Shown here: positions 51,856-59,681 of the stretch, in pieces
Numbering within the stretch: position 1 is the first letter of the stretch
Layout: each line of letters starts with the position of its first letter
DNA from: Burkholderiales bacterium
GTDB lineage: Bacteria > Pseudomonadota > Gammaproteobacteria > Burkholderiales > Ga0077523
Length of the DNA: 64,000 nucleotides
Assembly (NCBI GenBank): GCA_022843925.1
Contig: JALHMS010000025.1
Span: forward strand, 1 to 64,000
Direction: 5' to 3'
Translations under genes and position numbers: made by a program
Notes under the pieces: model-generated
What the model saw: the letters and a program-made list of their open reading frames with translations, nothing else
What the model was told of the DNA's origin: nothing
Databases searched by the model: none

Positions 51856-52470
51856 TCACGCAGCCTCTTTGATTTTCGCCTTGCCCTTCTTCTTCGGCGT
51901 CTCGTCCTCGCCGATCCGCCGCTGGATGTCCGCGAGGATCGCCTTCACGAGCTTGTCGACATCGCCCTCTCCGATCGTGACAAACGGCCGGTCGGCGCCG
52001 GTGATTTGACGCACGCCGAGGCGTTGCAGTTGGGCGCCGGTCAGTTGCGCGAGGGCATCGATGACCAGGCTCTCCTGCTTGCGGACGAGGATCTCCTCCA
52101 GCTCGGGCAGGACGGCGCGGATGCGCGCGATCACGCCGGCTTCGTCGTCCCAGTCGAGCTGGTCCTCGTCCTTCCGGTAGCCGGCGCGCACGCCGTCGAC
52201 GACGACGGAGCGCGGCCGGACGAACAGCGTGGGCGCGGCCTCGACGAGCGCGAGCAGCGCGGCCTGTGCGGCGGCGCGCTCTTCGGCCTCGATCTCCATG
52301 CCAGGCAGGTGGCGTGCGGTAATGGGAGCGATCGCCGCAGCGATCTCGGCTTGCTGCAGGTTGGCGCGGGCGACGAGCGCCTGTTGCGCGACGGCGAGGC
52401 GCTGGGCGGCTTCGCGGATGGCGACGAGTTCGGGTGGCGGTGCTTTGCGGGCAGCGGGCTTGGTGCTCAT
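51856..52470 (-). CDS. gam: Gam-like host-nuclease inhibitor
   Basis: A 204-residue protein. A helical first half (REAAQRLAVAQQALVARANL, IAAAIAPITARHLPGMEIEA) is followed by TLFVRPRSVVVDGVRAGYRK and AVLPELEEILVRKQESLVID, the Mu Gam plan in which a coiled coil precedes an R-x-S-V-x-V strand and a late K/R-helix. Gam binds the ends of linear DNA and blocks RecBCD-type exonucleases. A Lys-rich tail (PKKKGKAKIKEAA) extends it beyond usual length. Confidence 0.72.
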   Translation of the reverse strand: MSTKPAARKAPPPELVAIREAAQRLAVAQQALVARANLQQAEIAAAIAPITARHLPGMEIEAEERAAAQAALLALVEAAPTLFVRPRSVVVDGVRAGYRKDEDQLDWDDEAGVIARIRAVLPELEEILVRKQESLVIDALAQLTGAQLQRLGVRQITGADRPFVTIGEGDVDKLVKAILADIQRRIGEDETPKKKGKAKIKEAA

Positions 52471-52475
52471 GGTGC

Positions 52476-52838
52476 TCAGGTCCTCAGGTGGAGCTGGCCG
52501 ATCAGGTCGGGCAGCGGGAGCTTGCGGAGGCGGGCCTCCAGGGTCAGGGAGTGCAGCGCGCGGGCGCGGAGGAACTGGCACGTCTGCTCCAGCTCCTCGG
52601 CGGTCGCGGCGATGTAGTAGCCGGCCTCGGGCGTGCCGCAGACGGCGATGCCGTACAGGCGCAGTTCGCTGATGACGTTGCGGAGCAGCCGCATCCGGAT
52701 CCGGAGGCGATACGCGAGGTCATTGCCGGTGATGCCGTGCTCGCGACCGACGTGCTCGGAGAGCGCGTGCAGGACTTGCGACGCGGTGGGCGTGAGCCGC
52801 CGGGTGGTACTCGTCTCGACGGGCGTGGCCGATGTCAT
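52476..52838 (-). CDS. Small winged-helix-like early protein
   Basis: A 120-residue protein: TASQVLHALSEHVGREHGIT, GNDLAYRLRIRMRLLRNVIS, ELRLYGIAVCGTPEAGYYIA. This is the pattern of a winged-helix DNA-binding domain with a wing at GTPEAGYYIA, followed by a helical C-terminus. ATGA overlap with the gene before it. Probably an early regulator. Confidence 0.7.
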   Translation of the reverse strand: MTSATPVETSTTRRLTPTASQVLHALSEHVGREHGITGNDLAYRLRIRMRLLRNVISELRLYGIAVCGTPEAGYYIAATAEELEQTCQFLRARALHSLTLEARLRKLPLPDLIGQLHLRT

Positions 52839-53398
52839 GGGGCGGACTCCTCGGGGGCGGTGTTGGGGGATGTCGACGAGCCGACACCACCCGGGCGGGT
52901 GAGCCGGTCGACGAGCACGCGGAACTCGGGAGGCGGCGCGGTGCGCTCGGCCGCGACGGCTTTGAGATCTCGATGGCCGGGGTGGGCCTTCGCCTGCTCG
53001 TGCGTGCGCTCGGCGCGGCCCTCGGCGGCGTTGGCCATGCCCGCCACGACTTCGTACAGGTACGCGTGCGATCGCAGCGGCAGCGTAAGTGCGTCGCGGC
53101 GCATGAGCATGTCGTCGAGCGCCGCGCCCCAGACCTCCAGCGGGGCGACCCACGTGCGGCCGGAGCGCTCGACGCGCGCGTCGCCGATGGGACGGAGCAG
53201 CTCGACGAGTAGCCGCGCGGCGCGGTCGGGCGAGAGCGCGCGCTTCACGGGGCGGAACAGGCCGAGGTAGCGCAGCAGGCGATCGCCGAGCGGCGCGGGC
53301 AGCGACAGTGCAGCGGCGACGGCGTCGCGCCAGTGCGGCTCGGCGAGGTAACCCTCGGGGTCGCCGGTGTAGCCGCAGCAGGGGCAGGTCAGGCGCAC
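52835..53398 (-). CDS. Early protein with N-terminal zinc finger
   Basis: A 187-residue protein from a GTG (MRLTCPCCGYTGDPEGYLAE), overlapping the preceding stop. CPCCG is a Cys cluster that may bind zinc with C-terminal partners. The central part (LPAPLGDRLLRYLGLFRPVK, RALSPDRAARLLVELLRPIG, PLEVWGAALDDMLMRRDALT) is helical. Such proteins occur in early regions of Mu-like phages with no known role. Confidence 0.7.
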   Translation of the reverse strand: MRLTCPCCGYTGDPEGYLAEPHWRDAVAAALSLPAPLGDRLLRYLGLFRPVKRALSPDRAARLLVELLRPIGDARVERSGRTWVAPLEVWGAALDDMLMRRDALTLPLRSHAYLYEVVAGMANAAEGRAERTHEQAKAHPGHRDLKAVAAERTAPPPEFRVLVDRLTRPGGVGSSTSPNTAPEESAP

Positions 53399-54252
53399 GT
53401 GAGCTTCTCCAACGGCTCGACGCGGAACGACAGCAGGTAGTCGGCGAGGACGCGGGTCTCGGCGCGCGTCAGCCAGAACGCCTCGTCCGACTCGGTGAAC
53501 TCGATGCACAGGCAGCCATCGGAGCGCAGCGCGCAGCGCAGGGACGGGGCCGAGTTGTCGGTAGTCTCGCTGCTCGGCGACGGGGCTTCAGGGACCGGCC
53601 CGAGGATCTGTTCGAGCTGCTCGGCCATGAGCGCCTGGACGGACGCGGACGGTCCCGGGCGCGGATCGTCGATGACGACGGGATCGGGGCGTGCCCCGGT
53701 GAGCTGCTCAGCCGGCAGGGGGGCAACGGGGGCCGGCGCTCCCGCGGGCCGGGGCAGTTCAAGCGTGCGCTCCAGGCGCTGAAGGGCCGCGGCCGAGGTG
53801 ATGGGCTCCGGTACCGACGCCGTGTCCGCGGGGGCGCTGTGCGCCACGGCATCGACGGCCGGCGCTTCCGCTGCCGCCTTCGCAACGGCCGCATCGTGCT
53901 GGAGCTTCGAGAGGCTCGGCGCGGTCATTACTGGTCGGCGGGGCGGCGCGGGCGGGGGCGTGTACGGCTTGGGCAGACCAGCTTCCGGGTTGAAGCGCGG
54001 CCCGGCGACGGCGGGCAGGTCCACGCCCTCGACCAGGCGATACGTGTAGCGGCGGCCCGTGCGCTCGATGGGCTCTCGGGTGAGGTACCCCTGCCCCACC
54101 ATGTTGGCCAGTACCTGCGAGACTTTTTCGCTGCTCAACCCGAGAGCGGCGCCGATCTCGTGTGCGGTGGTAGGTGCGCCGTGGCCGTGCATCCATTCGC
54201 GGATGCGGCTCTGCATCGACCCGACGATGAACCTCCCGGTGCGCGTGCCCAT
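53389..54252 (-). CDS. Winged-helix early protein with Pro/Ala linker
   Basis: A 287-residue protein. The N-terminal ~70 residues form a winged helix (PTTAHEIGAALGLSSEKVSQ, VLANMVGQGYLTREPIERTG, RRYTYRLVEGV). A long Pro/Ala-rich linker (~90-210) follows, then a C-terminal domain (LRCALRSDGCLCIEFTESDE, AFWLTRAETRVLADYLLSFR). It may be a modular transcription or replication factor. It is separated from the previous gene by one base. Confidence 0.72.
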   Translation of the reverse strand: MGTRTGRFIVGSMQSRIREWMHGHGAPTTAHEIGAALGLSSEKVSQVLANMVGQGYLTREPIERTGRRYTYRLVEGVDLPAVAGPRFNPEAGLPKPYTPPPAPPRRPVMTAPSLSKLQHDAAVAKAAAEAPAVDAVAHSAPADTASVPEPITSAAALQRLERTLELPRPAGAPAPVAPLPAEQLTGARPDPVVIDDPRPGPSASVQALMAEQLEQILGPVPEAPSPSSETTDNSAPSLRCALRSDGCLCIEFTESDEAFWLTRAETRVLADYLLSFRVEPLEKLTCA

Positions 54253-54253
54253 G

Positions 54254-54871
54254 TCAGCGCGCTCCGGTGAGGCGCCACGGCCGGTGGGGCCGGGTTTCGG
54301 GGTGCGGGTGCAGGCGGCGGTGATGGAGCGGCTCGACGTACGCGCCGTCGCGGTAACGCAGCCGCGCGCCGAACGCGTCGCGCGCTAGTTGCGTCTCGGC
54401 TTCGGCGGCAAGCCGTGCGGGGTGGATGTCGTCGCACGTCGTGGTGTCGAGAGCGAAGGCATCCCGCGCCGGGATGGGCGGATCGTCTTCTGCGCAGGAC
54501 GCCGGCTCTATGGCGTCGTCCTCGGAGATCTCCGCGCGCGGCTCGTAGGCCACTGCCTGCAGGAGGGTCTCGGGGGCGCGGATGAACGAGTCGAAGCGGA
54601 CGCCCCGGCGTGAGATCTGCGGGTTCGCGGTGTAGACCTCGCCCCAGTGATGCAGGGCCTCGTCGGAGACGACGGGCGCGGTGTCGGGCTCGATGCGAAC
54701 GAAGTGCGGAGCGAAGACGAGCGCGGCGTCGACACACGAGACACCGACGCGGCCGAACGACAGCGCCGCGTGATCGTCCGCGGTGCCGCCCATCATGAGC
54801 GCGCCGTACAGCGCGAACACGATGAGGATGCAGGCGATCGCCAGTATGGTGATTAGCAGGGTTGGCATCAT
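54254..54871 (-). CDS. Membrane-anchored early protein
   Basis: A 205-residue protein with one N-terminal hydrophobic helix (LLITILAIACILIVFALYGA) and a mostly acidic tail rich in Ala, Asp and Glu, ending in a His/Pro-rich stretch (HHRRLHPHPETRPHRPWR). No family is recognised. GGAG lies 9 nt before the second of two adjacent ATG codons. Membrane-bound early proteins can affect host physiology; nothing more can be said. Confidence 0.62.
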   Translation of the reverse strand: MMPTLLITILAIACILIVFALYGALMMGGTADDHAALSFGRVGVSCVDAALVFAPHFVRIEPDTAPVVSDEALHHWGEVYTANPQISRRGVRFDSFIRAPETLLQAVAYEPRAEISEDDAIEPASCAEDDPPIPARDAFALDTTTCDDIHPARLAAEAETQLARDAFGARLRYRDGAYVEPLHHRRLHPHPETRPHRPWRLTGAR

Positions 54872-54883
54872 GACGGCGGGCTC

Positions 54884-55312
54884 CTACGCAACGACGGGAT
54901 TGGCGGTGCCGCGGGCGGCGGCGGGACGGTCTGCAGGCCGATGCAGGCAGCGCTGGCACGCGCGCCAGTGGTCGGCCGCGGTGGTGCTGTGCGTGGGCGG
55001 CGCGCCCAGGGCGTGCGTCGCGCAGTCGGCAGGGGCGATGGACTGGCCGAGGTGCGGGCACTGCACCTGGGTGAGTAGGTCGAGGACGCGGGCGATGATC
55101 CGGTCGGGCTTCGCCGGGTACTTGTCGGCGAGGACCATCGAGATCGCGGTGCGAGCGCAACCCACGCGCCGCGCGACGTCGGAGATCGACGTGCGCTCGA
55201 TCTCGGCGGTGAGCAGTGCGCGCCAGTCTGGCGGGGCCGTGGTGGCTGCTGCCGTGGATGCCTCGCACGCCTCGGCAGGCGCGGGCACAGTGGGGTGGTC
55301 GATCAGGGTCAT
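54884..55312 (-). CDS. Small helix-turn-helix early protein
   Basis: A 142-residue protein. The middle (IERTSISDVARRVGCARTAI, SMVLADKYPAKPDRIIARVL) is a helix-turn-helix of the XRE/LacI-like type. The C-terminal part has a Cys/His pattern (VQCPHLGQSIAPADCATH ... ACQRCLH) that could bind zinc. ATGA overlap with the previous gene. Similar proteins recur in early operons of Mu-like phages. Confidence 0.75.
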   Translation of the reverse strand: MTLIDHPTVPAPAEACEASTAAATTAPPDWRALLTAEIERTSISDVARRVGCARTAISMVLADKYPAKPDRIIARVLDLLTQVQCPHLGQSIAPADCATHALGAPPTHSTTAADHWRACQRCLHRPADRPAAARGTANPVVA

Positions 55313-55872
55313 GCGCGGGACTCCTCGGTGACGGACTTCGATTGACGGCGGGTGGAGGGCGGCACCGGGAGGCGCCGGCCGGTGTTGGGCTCCCACACCT
55401 CGGCGACGCCGCCGACCATGCGCACGCGCGGGGCGAGCGGGCCGGGGTCGGTGCCGGGGATGAGGGCGTAGCGCTGCGGGACGCGGGTGCCGGCGCGGAC
55501 GACGATGCCGACCGCGGCGAGGTGCAGCAGGTAGCGGTTGGCGCTGTGCGCGGGGCGACGCTCGCCATGCCCGCACACAACGGCGAGCTGCTCGACGTCG
55601 GCCTCGACGAGCTGGCGCAGCGCGCGCCAGATGCGGGCGTAGTACGGCTCGACGGCGGTCGTAGGTACGGGCTCGCGTGCGGCTTCGCGGCCGGCTTCGG
55701 TGAGGCGCCACAGGCCGTGGTCGTTCGCGACCAGCTCGGCGGCGCGCAGTCGGTCGAGGCGCGATCGTGTCTCGCTGACATCGAGCCCGGCGACGCGCGC
55801 GAGGATGGCGATCCGCACGCGGCCGTGGGTCGCGAGCAGCTGCAGCAGCAGCAGGAGCGTTGCCTGCGGCAT
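55309..55872 (-). CDS. Winged-helix early protein next to muB
   Basis: A 187-residue protein that shares one base with the muB stop (TGATG). The first ~60 residues (LLLLLQLLATHGRVRIAILA, RVAGLDVSETRSRLDRLRAA, ELVANDHGLWRLTEAGREAA) form a winged helix. The second half (YYARIWRALRQLVEADVEQL, HSANRYLLHLAAVGIVVRAG) contains another helix-turn-helix-like part. It probably takes part in regulation or replication right after transposition. Confidence 0.75.
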   Translation of the reverse strand: MPQATLLLLLQLLATHGRVRIAILARVAGLDVSETRSRLDRLRAAELVANDHGLWRLTEAGREAAREPVPTTAVEPYYARIWRALRQLVEADVEQLAVVCGHGERRPAHSANRYLLHLAAVGIVVRAGTRVPQRYALIPGTDPGPLAPRVRMVGGVAEVWEPNTGRRLPVPPSTRRQSKSVTEESRA

Positions 55873-56600
55873 CACGCAGCCCTCCGCGCGGGGCGGCGGC
55901 TCTGCCAGTCGTGCGCGAGTTCGAGGCCGGCGATGTGGTCGGCGGTGATCGACTTCAGGCCGTTGGCCTTCGCGAGCCGCTCGCAGGTGGCGATGGCGTT
56001 GAGCACCAGGCGCATGCGTCCGGCGCACTGGCGGTGGATCTCGGAGGCGACCTCGGGCGCGATGTCGACCTCGGCCATCTCGCGGCACGTGGCGGCGACG
56101 TCGCGTGCGGTGACGGGCTCGAAGTTGACTACGGAGGCGATGCGCGAAGCCACCTGCGGGAACCGTTCGAGCTGCTTCTGGATTCGGTCCATGCCGACGA
56201 TGACCACCGGGGTCTTGCACAGGTCCGAGACCCCGCGAAGCGCTTCGAGCGCGTCGAAGTTCCGCGCGAGGTGGTCGGCCTCGTCGACGACGATGGGGAT
56301 CTGCTGCCGGAGGACCATGCCGCAGACGTGTGCCCTGGCGTCGTTGGTGCGGCGGAACTCCGTGGTGCGCAGCGCCTGCGCGAGTGCGAGGAACAGCGAC
56401 GAGACCGTCCAGGTCGGCTGTGCTGTCACGAACACGGCGCGCTGCTCCACCGCCCAGCGGGTGACGATCGACGACTTACCGAGACCGGGCTCGCCGGTGA
56501 GCAGGAGCCAGCACGCCTCGGCGGCGCCACGGCCCTCGACGGCCGCCAGACCGTTTGCGAACCGCTCCCAGTTGGATGTCTTCACGAATACGGGTTTCAT
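55872..56600 (-). CDS. Target-DNA activator ATPase (MuB-like)
   Basis: A 242-residue AAA+ ATPase: Walker A GEPGLGKSS (36-44), Walker B IPIVVDEAD (101-109), sensor VIVGMDRIQKQLERFPQVAS and a C-terminal lid (CAGRMRLVLNAIATCERLAK). MuB delivers target DNA to the transpososome and provides target immunity. The ATG overlaps the transposase stop (ATGA). It lacks the N-terminal helix-turn-helix of Mu B (312 residues in Mu). Confidence 0.93.
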   Translation of the reverse strand: MKPVFVKTSNWERFANGLAAVEGRGAAEACWLLLTGEPGLGKSSIVTRWAVEQRAVFVTAQPTWTVSSLFLALAQALRTTEFRRTNDARAHVCGMVLRQQIPIVVDEADHLARNFDALEALRGVSDLCKTPVVIVGMDRIQKQLERFPQVASRIASVVNFEPVTARDVAATCREMAEVDIAPEVASEIHRQCAGRMRLVLNAIATCERLAKANGLKSITADHIAGLELAHDWQSRRPARRAA

Positions 56601-58702
56601 GCGCTGCGTACCTCCTCGGGTTGGTCGGGATCCACGCCGGGCCATGCGATGCCCTCGGCGTCAAACAGCTCCTGCAGGTCGGCATAGTTGTCGCTGCCGA
56701 CGTACTCGGCGCTCCACGCGTGGTCGGCGGGCGTCCAGGCGTCGCGGTGGGCCATGAGCCACCGGTACCGGGCGCTCGGCGTGACGAAGATCGGGCGAGC
56801 GGCGAGCGCGACCGGCATCGGCTCGGGCAGGCGTTGCAGCTCGGCGCTGATGAGATCGAGCGCCTCGGTCGGGGCGTGCTCGATCTGCGCGGTCGGACGC
56901 AGCTCGGCCTCGGCTTCGTCGATGCGGATCTGCGCGCGGGCGATGCGACCCTGGGCGCGCTTCTCGGCAGCCTGCTCGACGACGCTGCGGGGGAAGTACT
57001 CGCGGCTGTTCGCCTCGAATTCCGCGACGCAGACGAGACGGCCCTGCAGGTCGCGGATCCACGCGCGGGACGCGTCGTGGATGTCGTAGCCGACACGCAC
57101 CTTCTCGCCGTGGTGCCCTTCGAGATCTCGCGAGAAATAGCGGTTGCCGTGGAGACTCACCTCGCCCCGGCGGACGACGGCGATCGCGTACGGGCGGAAG
57201 AGGTCATCGCGCTCGGCGGGTTCGACCGGCACGGCGGTCCAGCCCTCTGTCAGCGCGGCGGCGTGGGCCTCGGTCGGCGTCTGGTGGCGACGCTTGCCGG
57301 TGACGGCGTCGCGCGTCATGGGCAGGCCCTTGTGGGGGCGCGCGTGGTAGGCATCGATCTGCACCTGGCACCAGGTGAGGAAGTCCGCCCAGGGCATGAG
57401 CAGGCGCGAGGCGCCCACGGCCGCGATGTCGGCGCGGGTGATCTTGTAGGCGCGCTGCCGAGCCTCGCGGTCCATCGCGCCGCCCATGTACGTCGGCAGC
57501 GTCTTCGCACCGCGGACCCAGATGCTCTGGTGGCTGCGCTCTTCGAGGCCGCGCGCCTGGCTGTTGTAGGGCAGCGAGTGCGTGCCGGTGACGTGGAGCC
57601 GCGCGAGGAAGCCCGTGACATCGCCATCCATCAGCACGTTGCGGAAGCCGCTGCCGTTGTCGACGTAGAACAACGCTGGGATGCCGGTGCCGATGCAGGC
57701 GTGGCGCAGGGCATCGAGCACGCCCCACGTGGTCTCGGCGAGGCCCGCGGACCAGCCGACCACGCGGCGCGTGGCGACGTCGAGGACCGTCGTGATCTCG
57801 GGGCGGAATGGGCGGCCGTGCCGCGGGTGTGCGACCTCGGCGTCGAAGGTGTGACCGTCCGCGGTGTAGACGTCGGCGGGCCAGAGCTGGCCTGTCGTGC
57901 GGCGCATGAACGGCTTGATGGTCTTGATCTCGCGCGGCCCCATGCGCCCCTTCTCGCGCTCGACGACGTGCATGCGGTCGAGGAAGCGGCGCGCCTGGCC
58001 GTAGCTGGGCATGGCAACGCCCTCGGGCAGCGCGGTGGCGAGCATTTCCATCGCCCAGGCGAGGCTCGGCTTCTGAGGGCGCTGGTAGATCGCGAGGAGC
58101 GGCGCCGCCCAGGCCGGGACTTCGAGTCGCTCGCACGAGGCCGGCGCGAGGGCTGCGGTGCTGCGCTTGGACTGGTCGAGCCACCGGTAGAGCGTGGAGC
58201 GCGAGAGGGTCCGAGCGCCTGACTCACCGGCGCGGGCGTTGGCAACGGGGACGAGGGACTGGTACGGCTCGGGGAGCGTCCCTTCGGCCGCGCGCTTCAG
58301 GACCGTCCGCACGGCCGCTTCCGCGCCGGCACTTGCGGCCAGCGTCTTGACGTAGCCGACGATGGCGGCACGCGCTTCGAGGGTGCGGCGCTGCCAGTCT
58401 TTCAACGCTGCAGGTGACTGCACCACCGCGGTGGCGTTTGGCGCGTCCGCGGGGCGCGCCGCGGGACACAGATCGGCGCCGATAACCGCGGGTGGGATCG
58501 ATCTCTCGATGACGGCCTGCCGGACTGTCATGGGCAGCGACAGCAGGGGATACATACGGCGCTGTCCGCCGCGCACGGGCCGGTCGATCCCCTGCCAGCG
58601 ATCGCGGTGCGCCATGCGCTCGACGGTGCGCTTCGTGACGCCGAGGATCTCTGCGATCTCGGCGGCACCGATCTCGGTCGGGAGCAGCAGCGGCGCGTTC
58701 AT
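56597..58702 (-). CDS. DDE transposase (MuA-like)
   Basis: A 701-residue transposase, near Mu A's 663. The N-terminal winged helix (EIAEILGVTKRTVERMAHRD) should bind the internal enhancer; the next ~150 residues contain the end-binding domains. The catalytic core has D282 (YTADGHTFDA), D348 (LFYVDNGSGF) and E387 or E388 (ARGLEERSH). A beta-barrel and a basic C-terminal helix region for MuB contact follow. It should cut and join the TTTGGGACT-bearing prophage ends. ATGA overlaps on both sides. Confidence 0.96.
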   Translation of the reverse strand: MNAPLLLPTEIGAAEIAEILGVTKRTVERMAHRDRWQGIDRPVRGGQRRMYPLLSLPMTVRQAVIERSIPPAVIGADLCPAARPADAPNATAVVQSPAALKDWQRRTLEARAAIVGYVKTLAASAGAEAAVRTVLKRAAEGTLPEPYQSLVPVANARAGESGARTLSRSTLYRWLDQSKRSTAALAPASCERLEVPAWAAPLLAIYQRPQKPSLAWAMEMLATALPEGVAMPSYGQARRFLDRMHVVEREKGRMGPREIKTIKPFMRRTTGQLWPADVYTADGHTFDAEVAHPRHGRPFRPEITTVLDVATRRVVGWSAGLAETTWGVLDALRHACIGTGIPALFYVDNGSGFRNVLMDGDVTGFLARLHVTGTHSLPYNSQARGLEERSHQSIWVRGAKTLPTYMGGAMDREARQRAYKITRADIAAVGASRLLMPWADFLTWCQVQIDAYHARPHKGLPMTRDAVTGKRRHQTPTEAHAAALTEGWTAVPVEPAERDDLFRPYAIAVVRRGEVSLHGNRYFSRDLEGHHGEKVRVGYDIHDASRAWIRDLQGRLVCVAEFEANSREYFPRSVVEQAAEKRAQGRIARAQIRIDEAEAELRPTAQIEHAPTEALDLISAELQRLPEPMPVALAARPIFVTPSARYRWLMAHRDAWTPADHAWSAEYVGSDNYADLQELFDAEGIAWPGVDPDQPEEVRSA

Positions 58703-59136
58703 TCGCTGCCCTCGCCCATCGCCTGCTTCAGGACGCGGATGCGGCGCCCGGCTTCGTCCCGCTGCCGCTCCAGGCGACCCAACTCAGCGTGGAGCGCCTC
58801 GCGCCCGATCGACAGGCGACCGCCGCGCACCTCTGCCAACCACGCCGTGAGCATGTGGGTTTCGGCCGCGGCCTCGAACGCCGGCAGGTACTCGAGCGGG
58901 AAACGCCATGCCTCGCGCGAAGGTGCGGTCCACGCGTGCACCTGGTGGGCCGTGACCGGTGCGCCCACGAACTCGGCCATCTGCGCCGCGATCTCCGAGA
59001 CGTTCAGCGGGGACGCTTTGACGGCGTTGGCGAGCAGTCGGCGCACTGCCAGGCCGTAGTCCAGCGCCCCGGGTAGGCGAGGCGCTTCGACTGGCACAGC
59101 GAACAGGTCCGCAGTGATGGCGTCGCGGCGGCGCAT
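58699..59136 (-). CDS. Early protein between ner and the transposase
   Basis: A 145-residue protein: LPGALDYGLAVRRLLANAVK, ASPLNVSEIAAQMAEFVGAP, VTAHQVHAWTAPSREAWRFP, then a coiled-coil end (LHAELGRLERQRDEAGRRIR). The middle is a plausible helix-turn-helix (SEIAAQMAEFVGAPVTAHQV). Proteins of this type are frequent between ner and muA in Mu-like prophages and lack a name. ATGA overlap with the transposase gene. Confidence 0.8.
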   Translation of the reverse strand: MRRRDAITADLFAVPVEAPRLPGALDYGLAVRRLLANAVKASPLNVSEIAAQMAEFVGAPVTAHQVHAWTAPSREAWRFPLEYLPAFEAAAETHMLTAWLAEVRGGRLSIGREALHAELGRLERQRDEAGRRIRVLKQAMGEGSE

Positions 59137-59138
59137 GG

Positions 59139-59483
59139 CTACGGATTGCCCCCGCCGCTGACATTGACGCCACCGTCAAACCGGGTAGGCTCGCCAGTGG
59201 GTGCCTTGCGGTTCGGATATGCACCGCGCTTACGCGCCGTGCCGTCCGGGTGGTATCGCGACGGCCATATGTCGTGCGGCTTCACACCGATGATGGCTGC
59301 GATGCGCTCCTCGGCTGCCGGGTAGCTGCGCCGTAGGGCCTTGGACAGATTGCCAGCGGTGAGGCCGTGCGCCAGCGATGCCTGACGCATGCTCCAGCCG
59401 GCTTTCCGTACGGCCGCCACGACGTCGGCTGGATGCCAGTCGCCCGCGGAAGAGTGCCGTTTGTGGCTTGTTTTGGGTGTCAT
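59139..59483 (-). CDS. ner: Ner-like transcriptional regulator
   Basis: A 114-residue Ner/Nlp-type protein: HPADVVAAVRKAGWSMRQAS, LAHGLTAGNLSKALRRSYPA, AEERIAAIIGVKPHDIWPSR. Ner represses both early and repressor promoters after induction. The ATG at 59483 is the only Met before the domain within reach of the strong promoter, leaving almost no leader. A longer frame upstream (to 59531) would start inside the promoter. A basic, Gly-rich tail follows the domain. Confidence 0.9.
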   Translation of the reverse strand: MTPKTSHKRHSSAGDWHPADVVAAVRKAGWSMRQASLAHGLTAGNLSKALRRSYPAAEERIAAIIGVKPHDIWPSRYHPDGTARKRGAYPNRKAPTGEPTRFDGGVNVSGGGNP

Positions 59484-59491
59484 GTGGCGCA

Positions 59492-59520
59492 TTACATGCC
59501 TGATATGGCTCCATGTCAAC
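59492..59520 (-). promoter_or_regulatory. Early promoter of the prophage
   Basis: On the minus strand TTGACA (59520-59515) and TGTAAT (59497-59492) are separated by exactly 17 nt, a near-consensus sigma-70 promoter. The first ner codon begins 8 nt after the -10, so transcription should start at or next to the ATG. Confidence 0.8.
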
Positions 59521-59548
59521 CCCGTATACATGCCTTTTGTGGCGCCTC

Positions 59549-59671
59549 ACTTGCCGCACTTTCGCTTCACGGGGTGTTCGCTAAGTCGTTGTTGTTCCGA
59601 CGACCAGGAAAGTGCGACACCTCAAGTCATTGAATTACCGCGCGTCGCGCTTTCGCATCCAAGTGCGACAG
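59549..59671. promoter_or_regulatory. Probable repressor operators between ner and the repressor gene
   Basis: Three copies of AAGTGCGRC occur: inverted at about 59553-59562 (GCCGCACTTT), direct at 59610-59618 (AAGTGCGAC) and direct at 59661-59669 (AAGTGCGAC). They are about 50 bp apart and lie between divergent early and repressor genes, where Mu has its operators and transposition enhancer. Confidence 0.55.
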
Positions 59672-59681
59672 GGAGAATGAA

